The notes: generated by a model not told the origin, from the letters alone. Shown: positions 1-8,819, counted from the first letter of the stretch. The stretch: 64,000 nucleotides of DNA from Streptomyces sp. WM6378 (GCF_001279695.1 NZ_LGDD01000212.1:1-64000), one strand, 5' to 3'. Numbers and translations are program-made.

Positions 1-63
1 GCGTCACGGCGGGCTCCGTACAGGGGGCAGCGCAGAAAGGGGTGTGCGGGCATGGCGAGATGG

Positions 64-106
64 CCCCCGGGTGGTCCGGCCGCGGCTGCGGCCGGACCAC
101 CGGGGG
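64..106 (-). terminator. Terminator-like hairpin after the transfer operon
   Basis: A long GC-rich inverted repeat: the left arm contains GGTGGTCCGGCCGC, the right arm GCGGCCGGACCACC, with a 4-nt loop and one bulged G near the base. It lies just past the stop codon of the last minus-strand transfer gene, where a transcript end is expected. There is no clear T-run, which is common in Streptomyces. Bases 1-63 hold nothing I can identify. Confidence 0.6.
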
Positions 107-149
107 ATGTCGAGCGGGTGGAACCGGGGGTGTTTGGTGTCAGGCGGGC

Positions 150-2147
150 TCAGGAGCTCCCGCGCGGCCTGGGCGGTCCGTTGCGGGTCCCGCTGGCCGG
201 CAGTGCACCGCCGCCGGGCGTACGCGGCGGCCGCGGGGTTGAGGCCGGCGGGTAGGTGCGAAACCGTGCTCCGGCCGGGTTGGCCGGCCGGTTGATGACG
301 GTGCCCTGGATGACACGTCCGCTGCCGCCGGAAGGGCTGGCCGGCGGGGGCCCGGAGGGCCGGGGCGCGCCTGGCCGCACGGTGTATCCGCCCGCGGTCG
401 TTCCGGACGAGCCGGTGCGTCCGGGGGTTGTGGGCCGGCGCGGCCCGGGGCGGGGGCCGGTGCCGGGGCGGGTACGCCGGCCGCCGGGGGCGCCGGGTCC
501 GGCACCGGCGGGACCGGTGGGGCGCGTCGGTCCGCCGCCTCCCCCACTGGGAAGGCCTGCGGGGGGCGGATAGTTGGGGGGCGCCGGGATCGTGCGGCTG
601 GGCCGGCTGCGGACGTCGCCCGTGCTCGGCGATCCGCTCACGCTGCCGTCACCGCTGCCCGGGCGGCCCCCGCGGGGGTCGGGAGCGGGACGCCGGTCCA
701 TGTCGCCGAAGCGCCCAGCGCCCCGGCCGCCGGCGACGGCGTTGCGCAGGCGGCGGGCGGAGGCCATCCGGCCGATGGTGTTGAGCATGCCGCGGCCGGC
801 CATCTGCGCGCCGCCGGCGCTCACGATGCCGTCGAGGCGGCCCTTGACCTTCCAGGCCATCACCGCCGCGCAGATGTTCAGGGCGCTGACCATCAGCCAG
901 CCGTAGGTCGGCAGCAGCGACATCATCGCGACACTGACCACGAGGACCGAACCGAGCAGCATGGTCGACGTGAACGAGACCATCACCAAGCCCAGGAGCA
1001 TCTCGAACCACTGCACGCCCCACTGCCGCGGCTTGCCGGGAATACACCACAGGGTCGCGAACGCGACGCCGCAGACCAGCAGCATGAGCGCGCCGATCAA
1101 GGAGGCCAGGGTCGTGAACGCCATGGCCATCACGAGGGCACAGAAGATGATGCAACTGACGATGCCCGCGATGAGGACACCGATCCGTCCGCCCGGGGTG
1201 TGTCCCTGGCGCCAGTCCACGGCCTCGCTGCCGACGACTTCTTTGGTGAGGGTGCTGGAGAGGTAGTCCTCGCGCTTCTTCATGTCGGTGCCGCGCTTGA
1301 CGACCTCATTTCCCCACTTCTGGCAGGCCTTGACCGATCCAAGATCCGCGATGCACCAGGGAGTTGCCACATAGGTGCGCCACACCGCGTCGGCGGCCCT
1401 GCGGACGGTGTTGTCCTTCTCGCTGGCCGACCAGGCAGGTTCTGGGGTCTTGAACGGCATCGCGGCGTCGCTGCTGCCCGACAGGCCGGAGCCGATCGTC
1501 GTCATCGCGACGGAGGCTCCCAACTGGCGCCCGTTGTCGACTCCCTTGACCCAGGTCGACGGGGCGACGAGGAAGGTCGTGGCGATCGCGGCGGAGGCTG
1601 CGACCCAGGCCAGCTGTCCGAACGGTGAGGACTCGGATTTTTTGGCCCAGGCCATGAATCCGCCGACGGCGACCGCGGTCGGCAGGAACGTGGTCAGCAT
1701 CGGGCCGGCCGCGGCGCCGATCGCCTTCGAGATCGAGGTTTCGATCTCGGGCAGGGACACCACGTTGAAGCACCAGCCCACCACGACCACGGCGGCACGG
1801 CCGATCAGAGTCAGGACCTGCATCAGCATGTTCCCGAGCCCGTGCAGCCAGCCGTCGATCAGGTCGCCGCCGGTCAGCTTGGACGAGAGTTGCTTGTCGA
1901 GCTGGTAGACCTCGGGGCTGTAGGACTCGAACAGCGTGCCCTGGCCCGGCGGTTTGAACGGGCTCGGCATCATGTCGCCGATCCCGCCCGGCTTGTAGTC
2001 GTCCGGGCCGTCGGCGGCCGCGGCCGGCGCGAGCACGCCCAGGGTGGCCAGGATCCCGGCCGTGGGGATCATCAGGGTGCGCAGTCGCGGCCGGGCCTGC
2101 CAGAGCCGTATCACCGCGCAGCAGAATCGTTTCAGCAGATGCTTCAT
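150..2147 (-). CDS. TcpH/VirB6-like conjugation membrane protein
   Basis: A 665-residue polytopic membrane protein, predicted to form the inner-membrane channel of the conjugative type IV secretion system. The N-terminus has a basic stretch and a hydrophobic segment ending in an Ala-rich signal-like sequence (about 15-45). A central region holds several long hydrophobic helices, and the last roughly 180 residues are rich in Pro, Gly and Arg, presumably cytoplasmic or disordered. I chose the ATG at 2147 because it starts the signal-like segment and overlaps the stop of the preceding small ORF by ATGA. Longer upstream translations are Arg/Pro-rich shadow sequence. It is the last gene of the transfer operon, downstream of the VirB4 ATPase, the usual place for VirB6/TcpH in actinobacterial systems. 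The family call rests on topology, size and context rather than on a sharp motif. Confidence 0.7.
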   Translation of the reverse strand: MKHLLKRFCCAVIRLWQARPRLRTLMIPTAGILATLGVLAPAAAADGPDDYKPGGIGDMMPSPFKPPGQGTLFESYSPEVYQLDKQLSSKLTGGDLIDGWLHGLGNMLMQVLTLIGRAAVVVVGWCFNVVSLPEIETSISKAIGAAAGPMLTTFLPTAVAVGGFMAWAKKSESSPFGQLAWVAASAAIATTFLVAPSTWVKGVDNGRQLGASVAMTTIGSGLSGSSDAAMPFKTPEPAWSASEKDNTVRRAADAVWRTYVATPWCIADLGSVKACQKWGNEVVKRGTDMKKREDYLSSTLTKEVVGSEAVDWRQGHTPGGRIGVLIAGIVSCIIFCALVMAMAFTTLASLIGALMLLVCGVAFATLWCIPGKPRQWGVQWFEMLLGLVMVSFTSTMLLGSVLVVSVAMMSLLPTYGWLMVSALNICAAVMAWKVKGRLDGIVSAGGAQMAGRGMLNTIGRMASARRLRNAVAGGRGAGRFGDMDRRPAPDPRGGRPGSGDGSVSGSPSTGDVRSRPSRTIPAPPNYPPPAGLPSGGGGGPTRPTGPAGAGPGAPGGRRTRPGTGPRPGPRRPTTPGRTGSSGTTAGGYTVRPGAPRPSGPPPASPSGGSGRVIQGTVINRPANPAGARFRTYPPASTPRPPRTPGGGALPASGTRNGPPRPRGSS

Positions 2148-2353
2148 TCCGTCCGCTCCAGTACATCGGCCACCGGGCGCCCGGCGAGAGCGTGGCGGGC
2201 GCCGGTGGGATGGCTGCCGCGGCGGCCGGGGGAGCCGGGGGCCGCGCAGACGGCGACCGTGCTCGGAGTGCGCGTGCACTGTCGTGGGGTCACGGCGGGC
2301 TGCCTCCTTGGCTCGCAGGCGGCCTGTGCCGGCCCGCTCCGGGTGGGGGTCAT
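2144..2353 (-). CDS. Small 69-residue ORF bridging virB4 and tcpH
   Basis: This ORF starts with an ATG that overlaps the VirB4 stop by 4 bases (ATGA at 2350-2353). It stops in another ATGA overlap with the start of the VirB6-like gene (2144-2147). The exact fit between two overlaps strongly suggests translation, or at least translational coupling, across an otherwise 202-base gap. The product is basic and Pro/Arg/Ala-rich, with two or three Cys and no hydrophobic segment. I recognise no family. It could be a small transfer accessory protein, or a leader whose translation delivers ribosomes to the VirB6-like start. Confidence 0.55.
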   Translation of the reverse strand: MTPTRSGPAQAACEPRRQPAVTPRQCTRTPSTVAVCAAPGSPGRRGSHPTGARHALAGRPVADVLERTE

Positions 2354-4950
2354 GCGGCCTCCGACTCTTCCTCGGGCGGGTTGTGGACAGAGTCCGCCGG
2401 ATCACCGGCGGTGAACTCTCCTTCGGGTACGGCGTCCTGGAGGCCGGCCGCACGGTCTTCGGCCTGGTCCTTGGGGTTGGTGGACAGCGCCCGCAGCAGC
2501 TCGTAGGAGGGGGCGTCCCACTGCATGGTGGCTACGCGGTCGCGGCGGTCCCGCACGATGCAGTGGCCGTGCCGGATGTCGCCGTGTGCGTCCTTGCCGA
2601 CGCCGTGGATCAGGGCGCGGGTGTTGTCGGAGACGGGCAGGCGCAGCAGTTCGGCCATGGCGTCCTGCTGGGGCCGGGTGCTCTGCTCGAACGCACACAC
2701 GGTGGTGATGGCTTCCAGGACGCCGTCCATGCCGAGGAGCGATTTCGGGTCCTGGGTGTCGATCGCGAGGGAGGTGTCCAACGCCCGTCCGGTGCGGGCG
2801 ATGTAGTCGACGAACCGCCGGCCGTCGTCGGTGCCGGTCAGGACATGCACTTCCGGGATGGCCACCACTTTGGGGAGGTTGCGCAGGTCGGCGCGGGCCG
2901 AGGTGTTCAGGGCGTACGCGATCAGGCCCCGCATCAGGGCGAGGGAGACGCGTTCGGTCATGGTCATCTCGGCTGGCCGGGTGCCGGCCTGCGGCATCGT
3001 CAGGCCGGGCACCTGGACCAGCCACAGGCCCGGTTCGGGGCGCAGCGGCGAGGCGCCCGGGCGGGGCCGGCCGAGCAGTGGCGCGCCGAGCTGGGTACGC
3101 GATAGCTCCGAGAGTGCCTCGCCGGCCTCGGCGGCGAGCGGGTCGCTGCTGTTCTGTAGCAGTTCGATCACCCGCCAGGTCGCCGCGTCCTCGTGCTGGG
3201 CGATGGCGTTGCACGCGCGCAGCAGGTGGGTTTCCACGCCGGCGTCGCGCATCCGCTCCGGCAGGATGATCAGCAGCTGGCTGACGACCTGCAGGGCGGC
3301 GTCGCCCTTGGGCAGCAGGGCGAACACGTCGGCCACGGCAGGGGTGTCGACACCGCAGGTGACGTGATGGGAGGGGAGGCCGAGGTACTCCCCCGCCTTG
3401 ATCAGTCCCCCTTCGTCGCCCTTGAAGCCCAGCATCAGGGAAAAGGCGCCCTTGAGGCCGGCGATGAGCGTGGCGAGCATCATGCTCGTCGTCTTGCCTC
3501 GGCCGCTTCGGCCGACGAAGGCGGTCGTCGTCGCGTCGCCGCGGGCCGAGCCGGCGGTGATGTCGATACGGCACACGCCGGGCGTGGTGCCGGTGAGCAG
3601 CCCGGCGATGGGGCCTTCGTCGTCGCCGGCCTCGCTGCCGCCCCAGAACATCGAGGCCGCCAGCGCGTCGGTCGTGCGGATGTGGCCGAGGTCCAGGACC
3701 CGGAGCATGTCGCCGATCTGCGCCTCCAACCACAGTTCGCGCTGCTCCTCGGAGGCGACCGTGACGTCGATGGACAGGCCCGCGTAGTGGGAGGTGACCG
3801 CGTCGCACCGGGCACGGAGGTCCTCGAGGGACTCGGTGGAGGAGACGAGGATCCGCGGGTGGTCCTCCAGCAGGGTCATGCCGTCGCGCGACATCTTCCG
3901 GCGCAGGTCCTCCATGACCGCCTCGGTCTCCTCGGTCTCCGCGAACGTCTCGCCGGCCGAGCCCTCAGCGGCCGAGCGGCGCTGCTCCTTGGCGGCCTGG
4001 CGCTGCTTGTCGACCGCCTTGATCGCGGCGCCCTTCTGCCACACCGAGAACCGCACCGAGGCCTCCGGGCACACCAACGCCTCATCGCCGGTGACCGGAT
4101 GGGTGTAGCTGATCTCGGAGAGGCAGCGCAGCCACTCCTGTTCGCCGGGGGTGATGAGTTCCTCGGGGAAGGCAGGCATCGCCAGCACGCTGACCCAGGC
4201 GGCCGTCTCGCCGCGGGCGTCCATCATGCGTACGTGGTCGGCGTGCGGGATGGCCTTGGACTGGGTCAGACGGACCAGGGATGCGCCGCTGATGGTGGGC
4301 AGATGGGGCGGGGCGGGCTGCGGGCGGAAGCTCTCGCGGGAGACGGCCCAGGCCAGCAGCTCGGCCGGCGCGATCCGCGCACGCCAGGGGGTGGCTTCCA
4401 GGCGCCGCTCCATGCGGCGGGCCAGGCCGTCGAGGTGGGCGAGTTCGCTCTCCTCCAGCCCGGTGTGGCCCACGCCGAGCGCGCCCGCGATGCCGTTCTT
4501 GACGGTGGCGTTCGCCGCGGAGTCACGCTCGACGAGCCGTATGCCCAGCAGGATGTGGCGCTGCGGCAGGTCGAGGGTGTCCAGGCGCTGCGCCCACATC
4601 GCGGCGACCGCCTCGACGTCGCCGGCGGTGAAGATCTGCCGGGCTTCTTCCCGGTAGACCTCGCCGTCCAGGCGCGCCCAGATGACTTTGAGGTGGCAGT
4701 CGTAGCCCGGCAGGACCTTGGCGAGCGCGAGGGCGGCCGCGTCCTGCTCCAGGTCCTGGCGGTCCTCGGGCATCAAGTCGGTGTTCGAGGCCGACAGCGT
4801 GAACCAGGCCTCCGCGCCGACGTCGGTGACGACCAGCCCGTCGGCGATGGCCACCAACTGCGGTTCCCGCATGAGGCGTTCAGCGCCCAGGCCCAGCAGC
4901 CGGCCGAACTTCGAGGCGGACTTCTTTGCCGCCTTGGTGGTGGTGCTCAC
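2350..4950 (-). CDS. VirB4/TcpF-type conjugation ATPase
   Basis: An 866-residue P-loop ATPase that energises the type IV secretion channel. Walker A is GRSGRGKTT at about 480-488, followed by a helix rich in small residues and an FKGDEGG segment typical of VirB4/TraC/ConE ATPases. Residues 1-430 are the family's N-terminal region and contain a charged coiled segment near 310-350. The GTG start at 4950 overlaps the previous gene's stop (GTGA), so translation is probably coupled. The acidic C-terminal tail is specific to this copy. Neighbours are the TcpE- and TcpC-like proteins upstream and the VirB6-like protein downstream, matching the order of Tn916/pCW3-type systems. The nearest named homologues would be TcpF of pCW3 and ConE of ICEBs1. 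Confidence 0.88.
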   Translation of the reverse strand: MSTTTKAAKKSASKFGRLLGLGAERLMREPQLVAIADGLVVTDVGAEAWFTLSASNTDLMPEDRQDLEQDAAALALAKVLPGYDCHLKVIWARLDGEVYREEARQIFTAGDVEAVAAMWAQRLDTLDLPQRHILLGIRLVERDSAANATVKNGIAGALGVGHTGLEESELAHLDGLARRMERRLEATPWRARIAPAELLAWAVSRESFRPQPAPPHLPTISGASLVRLTQSKAIPHADHVRMMDARGETAAWVSVLAMPAFPEELITPGEQEWLRCLSEISYTHPVTGDEALVCPEASVRFSVWQKGAAIKAVDKQRQAAKEQRRSAAEGSAGETFAETEETEAVMEDLRRKMSRDGMTLLEDHPRILVSSTESLEDLRARCDAVTSHYAGLSIDVTVASEEQRELWLEAQIGDMLRVLDLGHIRTTDALAASMFWGGSEAGDDEGPIAGLLTGTTPGVCRIDITAGSARGDATTTAFVGRSGRGKTTSMMLATLIAGLKGAFSLMLGFKGDEGGLIKAGEYLGLPSHHVTCGVDTPAVADVFALLPKGDAALQVVSQLLIILPERMRDAGVETHLLRACNAIAQHEDAATWRVIELLQNSSDPLAAEAGEALSELSRTQLGAPLLGRPRPGASPLRPEPGLWLVQVPGLTMPQAGTRPAEMTMTERVSLALMRGLIAYALNTSARADLRNLPKVVAIPEVHVLTGTDDGRRFVDYIARTGRALDTSLAIDTQDPKSLLGMDGVLEAITTVCAFEQSTRPQQDAMAELLRLPVSDNTRALIHGVGKDAHGDIRHGHCIVRDRRDRVATMQWDAPSYELLRALSTNPKDQAEDRAAGLQDAVPEGEFTAGDPADSVHNPPEEESEAA

Positions 4951-5777
4951 AGGTGGGACTCCTTAGTGGGGCCGGCAGCCCGGGACGGGGCTGGGGCAGG
5001 ACGGGAGAGGGCGGCGGCGTCGGTGTCGCTGATGTGGGCGGCCTGCACCAGCCGCAGGCCGGCCGGGCTCAGGTGGTGCCACAGGCCCGGGCGGGAGCTG
5101 TGGCAGGCGGGCGCGGCAGCGCCTGGCGGGCCCGTCCACTGCCAGGTACAGGCGGCGGGTTCGGCCAGCAGTCGGGTCGTGAACAAGTCACGCCCGATGT
5201 GGCGCAGGGGCGGCGGCAACTCCCGGCAGGCGAAGACGACTTGTATGCCGGCGAGCCGGCCGTGGGCGAGGACGGCGGTGAGCGCGTCGAGGGCCGTGCC
5301 GTTGGGGCGGGGGTCGGCCGAAGAACGCAGCAGCGCCTGGGTGGTGCCGTCGTTCTCCACCAGGACCAGGCGCCGGGCGCCCGGAACGCCGGCGCCGGCT
5401 CGGCTGCGGGCTTGATGTGCGAGACCGAGCAGGTGGCGGTGCAGCCGCTCCGGGTCCTCGACCAGCCGCACGCCGTCCAGGCCGCGCGCCCAGGAGTGTG
5501 CCCGGTGGTGGACGTCGAGGATGTCGACGCGCTGCCCGCCGGCCAGGGCCTGCGCGCCGAGGGTGCGCAGCAGGTCGGTGGCGCCGTGCCCGCCGGGGGC
5601 GACCAGGAGGAGGTGCCCGTCGGCCGGGGTGAGAGGCACGGGTGCGCGGTCGGCGTCCAGGCCGATCAGAGGGTGCTCGCGGGAGGCCGCGCGCCAGCCC
5701 CAGCCCGTGCGCAGATGCACGGTCTTGGGCGGAAGCCGCGTCGCGCCGTCGGACCAGGAGGGGCTGGTGGTGTTCAT
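4947..5777 (-). CDS. Transfer-operon P-loop protein with degenerate Walker A (copy 2)
   Basis: A 276-residue protein resembling an FtsK/HerA-type nucleotide-binding domain. The P-loop position (about 60-68) reads APGGHGATD, so the usual GK(T/S) lysine is replaced. After it come DILDV (Walker B-like strand) and ARRLVLVEN. It is clearly related to the preceding gene: both share a hydrophobic strand, a glycine-rich loop, LLRTL and an AQAL helix, and an HxWARxLxGVR segment. The ATG at 5777 overlaps the upstream stop (ATGA), and its own stop overlaps the VirB4 GTG start. I infer a structural or regulatory partner of the VirB4 or TcpA ATPase rather than an active ATPase. Confidence 0.6.
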   Translation of the reverse strand: MNTTSPSWSDGATRLPPKTVHLRTGWGWRAASREHPLIGLDADRAPVPLTPADGHLLLVAPGGHGATDLLRTLGAQALAGGQRVDILDVHHRAHSWARGLDGVRLVEDPERLHRHLLGLAHQARSRAGAGVPGARRLVLVENDGTTQALLRSSADPRPNGTALDALTAVLAHGRLAGIQVVFACRELPPPLRHIGRDLFTTRLLAEPAACTWQWTGPPGAAAPACHSSRPGLWHHLSPAGLRLVQAAHISDTDAAALSRPAPAPSRAAGPTKESHL

Positions 5778-6598
5778 CGCCCCTCTCCCCTCGGGATGAC
5801 GCCGCGGGCGAACGCGCGGGCCTCGGCGTCGCTGAGGTAGAGCGCCTGGAACGCGGTGGCCGACCGGTCGGCGACCACGTGCATGCGGCCGGGAACAAGG
5901 GAGTACGGCGGGACCGACCAGACCTCGGGGGCGACGCGCTGCCACAGCGCGGCGCCGGCGTAGGCCAGCACGCGGGTGGGGAACACGTCGGCGACCGGCA
6001 CCGCGCCCAGTCCTGGCAGGCCGACGCGCGGGTTACCGGCGAAGACCTGGATGCCGAACGCGGGGCCGGCTGCGAGGAGGACGCCGAGCGCCTCGACGCC
6101 GGGCGCCTCTTCCAGCTGGCTCTCGGGCCGGGTCTGACTCCAGTACTCGCGCAGCCCGTACGCGACGGTTCCCAGGTGCTCGACGACCAGGACACGGCGT
6201 CCGCTCCAGCTGCCGTCCCAGCGTCCGGTGCCGTCCTGCAGGGCGGCGACGTTGATCTGCAGGTGGTCGTGGATCTCCGCGATCCTCGACAGGTAGCGCA
6301 CCCCGGGCAGGTCACGGGCCCAGCGGTGGCCGGCGCCGCCCGGGTCGATCAGGTCGACGCTGGCGCCCAGGGCCAGGGCCTGCGCGGTGAGCGTGCGCAG
6401 CAGGGTGGTGGTGCCTCCGCCGGCTCCGGCGGCGACCAGCGTGTGCTCGACGCCCGCGGGCAGTGTGAGTGGCCGGTCGCCGTCGGCGAGGCCGAGCAGC
6501 GGCGCGGTTGCGGTGTCCAGGGCGGCCAGGGTGTGCCGGTCGCTCAGGCGCACGGCGTTGCGCAGTGCCTGGACCGGGATGGAGGTCTGTGTCGTCAT
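5774..6598 (-). CDS. Transfer-operon P-loop protein with degenerate Walker A (copy 1)
   Basis: A 274-residue relative of the next gene. Its glycine-rich loop, AGAGGGTTT at about 57-65, again lacks the Walker A lysine. It is followed by LLRTLTAQAL, SVDLIDPGG and a GxxHRWARDLPGVRYL segment shared with the neighbour. A later RVLVVEHLG strand is Walker B-like. The start overlaps the TcpE-like stop (ATGA) and the end overlaps the next gene (ATGA), so all three are probably translated as a unit. Tandem duplication followed by divergence is the simplest origin. I do not know a described Tcp component of this kind. Confidence 0.6.
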   Translation of the reverse strand: MTTQTSIPVQALRNAVRLSDRHTLAALDTATAPLLGLADGDRPLTLPAGVEHTLVAAGAGGGTTTLLRTLTAQALALGASVDLIDPGGAGHRWARDLPGVRYLSRIAEIHDHLQINVAALQDGTGRWDGSWSGRRVLVVEHLGTVAYGLREYWSQTRPESQLEEAPGVEALGVLLAAGPAFGIQVFAGNPRVGLPGLGAVPVADVFPTRVLAYAGAALWQRVAPEVWSVPPYSLVPGRMHVVADRSATAFQALYLSDAEARAFARGVIPRGEGR

Positions 6599-7182
6599 CA
6601 GTGGGAGTCCTTCGGTGCGTGCCGGGCGGTGCGGCGCCGCTTGGCGGTCTTGGCGCGGGCCCTGGCCACGGCATCGGGCCCGTACATCCGCAGGCGGGGC
6701 CGCAGTTGGGCCGGCTTGCCGCAGGACTCCGCCGCGTCCGGGGTGTCGTCGCTGGTGGTGAACAAGGAGGAGAAGGCCGGCATCTCGGCCAGTTGCGGGG
6801 CGCGTTCGGCCAGGCGCTGGGTGCGCAGCCGCAGGCCGGCCTTGGGGGCGGGGATGCGGCCGCGGCCGATGACCGGGCGCACTCCGTGGTTGAGGTAGTT
6901 CAGCCGCACCCCCCAGACCAGGAGGTTGGTGCGCCGCCAGTAGGCGGTGGAACGTTTCGCCCCGTAGTAGGTGAGGAACAGCGGCGGCAGCAGGAACAAA
7001 GGCACCAGCGGCCGCAGGGGAAACCCGAAGAGCATCAGCCAGGTGCCCCACCACAGGGGGAACAGCACCGCGCCGTATTTCAGCGTGGTCCGCGGCAGGC
7101 CCTCGCCCAGGTCCCACCCGAGCAGTTCGTGCTGGCGGGTCTCCAGGTCCCAGTGCCGGCTGTAGGTGTTACTGGTTCGCAT
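6598..7182 (-). CDS. TcpE-family conjugation membrane protein
   Basis: A 194-residue protein with an N-terminal cytoplasmic stretch, two closely spaced hydrophobic helices (about 38-75, including PLWWGTWLMLFGF and PLFLLPPLFLTYYG) and a long basic C-terminal tail. This size and topology fit the TcpE family, a small membrane component of Gram-positive conjugation channels (Tn916, pCW3, ICEBs1 ConD-like). It lies 10 bases after the TcpD-like gene and overlaps the next gene by 4 bases. The assignment is by topology and gene order. Confidence 0.68.
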   Translation of the reverse strand: MRTSNTYSRHWDLETRQHELLGWDLGEGLPRTTLKYGAVLFPLWWGTWLMLFGFPLRPLVPLFLLPPLFLTYYGAKRSTAYWRRTNLLVWGVRLNYLNHGVRPVIGRGRIPAPKAGLRLRTQRLAERAPQLAEMPAFSSLFTTSDDTPDAAESCGKPAQLRPRLRMYGPDAVARARAKTAKRRRTARHAPKDSH

Positions 7183-7192
7183 CGCCGCCGCC

Positions 7193-7423
7193 TCAGCCCG
7201 TGAAGACCGAGGCGATCTTGGCGCCCACGCTCTTGAGGATGGTCACGGCCAGGGTCGGCGTGAAGATCATGACGGCGACGACGGCGCCGCCGACGATGTG
7301 GCTGATCAGCGCGCCCCACTCCTTTTTGAACCAGTGCCCGAAGGCGCGAACGGCGAGCACAGCGGCGAACAGGGAGCCGACGACGGCCAAGATCCAGGTA
7401 ACGAGCGCGTTGTCTCCGCCCAT
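7193..7423 (-). CDS. TcpD-like small two-helix membrane protein
   Basis: A 76-residue hydrophobic protein with two transmembrane helices (about 7-25 and 42-62) separated by a short FKKEWG loop. I chose the ATG at 7423 because an AAGGAG ribosome site lies about 9 bases upstream; a longer reading adds 20 residues without a good site. In Tcp-type systems a protein of this size and topology (TcpD in pCW3, also likened to VirB2/TrbC) sits between tcpC and tcpE, exactly as here. Its role in the channel is inferred from position. Confidence 0.65.
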   Translation of the reverse strand: MGGDNALVTWILAVVGSLFAAVLAVRAFGHWFKKEWGALISHIVGGAVVAVMIFTPTLAVTILKSVGAKIASVFTG

Positions 7424-7516
7424 GGGGGATCCACTCCTTGGGTTGGTGGGGATGGTGAAGAGCCGCCCGGGCGGCGGGCCCATGGCAGCGGCCCGGAAAA
7501 GATGGGGCGGGGCCGG

Positions 7517-8554
7517 CTAGGCGGTCTTCGCGGTGACCGCCGCGACCTGCCAGCGGCTCGCGCTGCTGGCCGAGACCTTGATGAGGGTGATCTGGTACGT
7601 CTGCTGCAGTTGGGCGCCGCCGAGCTGCCAGCGCACGGACGCCGTGCCGACGCGCTTGTCGCCGCCGCCGGCGTCCACGGCCCAGGAGTCCAGCGAGTCG
7701 AGCGCCAGGCCCGCGCCGAGCGGCTGGATGTCGGCGCCGGGCGCGGCGGCTTGGTCCGCGCTGCCCGCGGCCCAGGCCTTGAGGAAGTCCCGGACGGTGT
7801 CCCGGGTCTGGCCCGAGAGCTGGAGGTCGGCTTCGGGGGCGGCGGGCGCCGTGTAGCCGGCGGCGGTCGGCATGCCGACGATCGCGGGCTGCCCGGTGAC
7901 CACGACGCGGCCCTCGCCCTGGGCGACCGGCACCTCCAGGCCACGCCAACTCGTTGCGGTCTGCTGGCCTTTGCCGTTGTTGGTGACAGTGCTCACCCGG
8001 ACGTCGACACGCACGCGTGCCCGCTTGCCGCCGACCTGGGTGACCGTGCCGGGGATGGTCTGCGCGACCAGCTGGACGCCGGCGCCGTTCCATCCGAGTT
8101 TCGGGTCGGTGCCCTTGGCGAGGTCCGCCCCGAGCTCCTTGGCCCGGGTGTCGGGGTCCTGCGCGTTCCAGGTCATGTACGCCCGGGCGAACCGGGCCGC
8201 GACCTCCTGAGCCTCGGCCTCGGGAACGTCGTTCTTCTTCGCCTCGGCCTGCGGGTCCGCCTTCTCCACGGGGGCAGGCGGCTTGGCGGGGAAGATCCAC
8301 GTCCTGACCCCGGTGAACGCGGCCAGTCCGATCACCAGCCAGATCGCCACCCGGCCAGCCCGCCGGGCCGCCGACCGCCCCGAGGACTCCTCCTCTTCCG
8401 CCCAGCCGATCGCTGCCGGCGTCCGCGCCGGCTTCTCCTCCCCTTCCTTCGTCAAGGGCACATCCACCGAGGAGTCCGTTTCAGCGGTGTTTCCGTCATC
8501 ACCGCCCTTGGGCTCTTTCGGTGGAAGATTCAGCATCTTCCGCAGCGCGCTCAT
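7517..8554 (-). CDS. TcpC-family conjugation protein
   Basis: A 345-residue bitopic membrane protein: a charged cytoplasmic N-terminus of about 70 residues, one transmembrane helix (about 72-90), then an extracytoplasmic region of about 250 residues in two roughly equal domains. That is the plan of TcpC, whose two NTF2-like domains resemble VirB8. I prefer the ATG at 8554, since GAGGAG lies 6 bases upstream; a TTG six codons earlier is possible. It is the first gene of the main transfer operon, separated from the coupling-ATPase gene by a terminator and preceded by its own copy of the shared promoter element. Confidence 0.78.
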   Translation of the reverse strand: MSALRKMLNLPPKEPKGGDDGNTAETDSSVDVPLTKEGEEKPARTPAAIGWAEEEESSGRSAARRAGRVAIWLVIGLAAFTGVRTWIFPAKPPAPVEKADPQAEAKKNDVPEAEAQEVAARFARAYMTWNAQDPDTRAKELGADLAKGTDPKLGWNGAGVQLVAQTIPGTVTQVGGKRARVRVDVRVSTVTNNGKGQQTATSWRGLEVPVAQGEGRVVVTGQPAIVGMPTAAGYTAPAAPEADLQLSGQTRDTVRDFLKAWAAGSADQAAAPGADIQPLGAGLALDSLDSWAVDAGGGDKRVGTASVRWQLGGAQLQQTYQITLIKVSASSASRWQVAAVTAKTA

Positions 8555-8654
8555 CCCGTACTCCTCGGCCAATTCTCAATAACCGGCCTCCGCACAAAAG
8601 GGCATGACGGATCGTCATACGGCCTTACGCCTTTCGCGGAAAGCTCACACGGAA

Positions 8655-8685
8655 AACGTAGGAGCCCCTGCCTGTGGATAAGTTC
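8655..8685 (-). promoter_or_regulatory. Shared transfer promoter element, copy upstream of tcpC
   Basis: On the minus strand this reads TTATCCACAGGC, then 9 bases, then TACGTT, which fits a -10 box. The same core (TCCACAGGC), the same 9-base gap and the same TACGTT occur upstream of the coupling-ATPase gene. The expected 5' leader is about 95 bases. Shared spacing in five copies across the window argues for a real promoter or operator. Confidence 0.65.
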
Positions 8686-8737
8686 CGGCGAATGCGGCCC
8701 GCCGCACCAGCCGCGCCTGGCGGGCATGACAAACAGA

Positions 8738-8762
8738 GGGCCACGGGAATGTCCCGTGGCCC
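8738..8762 (-). terminator. Terminator after the coupling-ATPase gene
   Basis: A perfect 11-bp stem, GGGCCACGGGA paired with TCCCGTGGCCC, with a 3-base ATG loop. It lies about 58 bases past the stop of the coupling-ATPase gene and before the tcpC promoter, so the two transcription units are separated. Confidence 0.7.
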
Positions 8763-8819
8763 CCTGAGGTGCCTATGCGGCAGTCCAGTCAGCCGTGACC
8801 GGGGCCGTGCTGCGTGGCT

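Noticed and set aside
42..573. Open plus-strand frames over the end of the TcpH gene
   Set aside because: They are Gly/Arg/Pro-rich readings opposite a GC-rich gene, without ribosome sites.
2384..2400. Another copy of TGTGGACAGAGTCCGCC
   Set aside because: It lies inside the 3' coding part of the VirB4 gene and encodes ordinary residues. The -10 position is not convincing and the next start is more than 230 bases away. It may be an internal regulatory copy but I did not count it.
2402..3808. Long frames opposite or parallel to the VirB4 gene
   Set aside because: Their codon use is that of frame-shifted GC-rich DNA; the true frame has clear Walker motifs.
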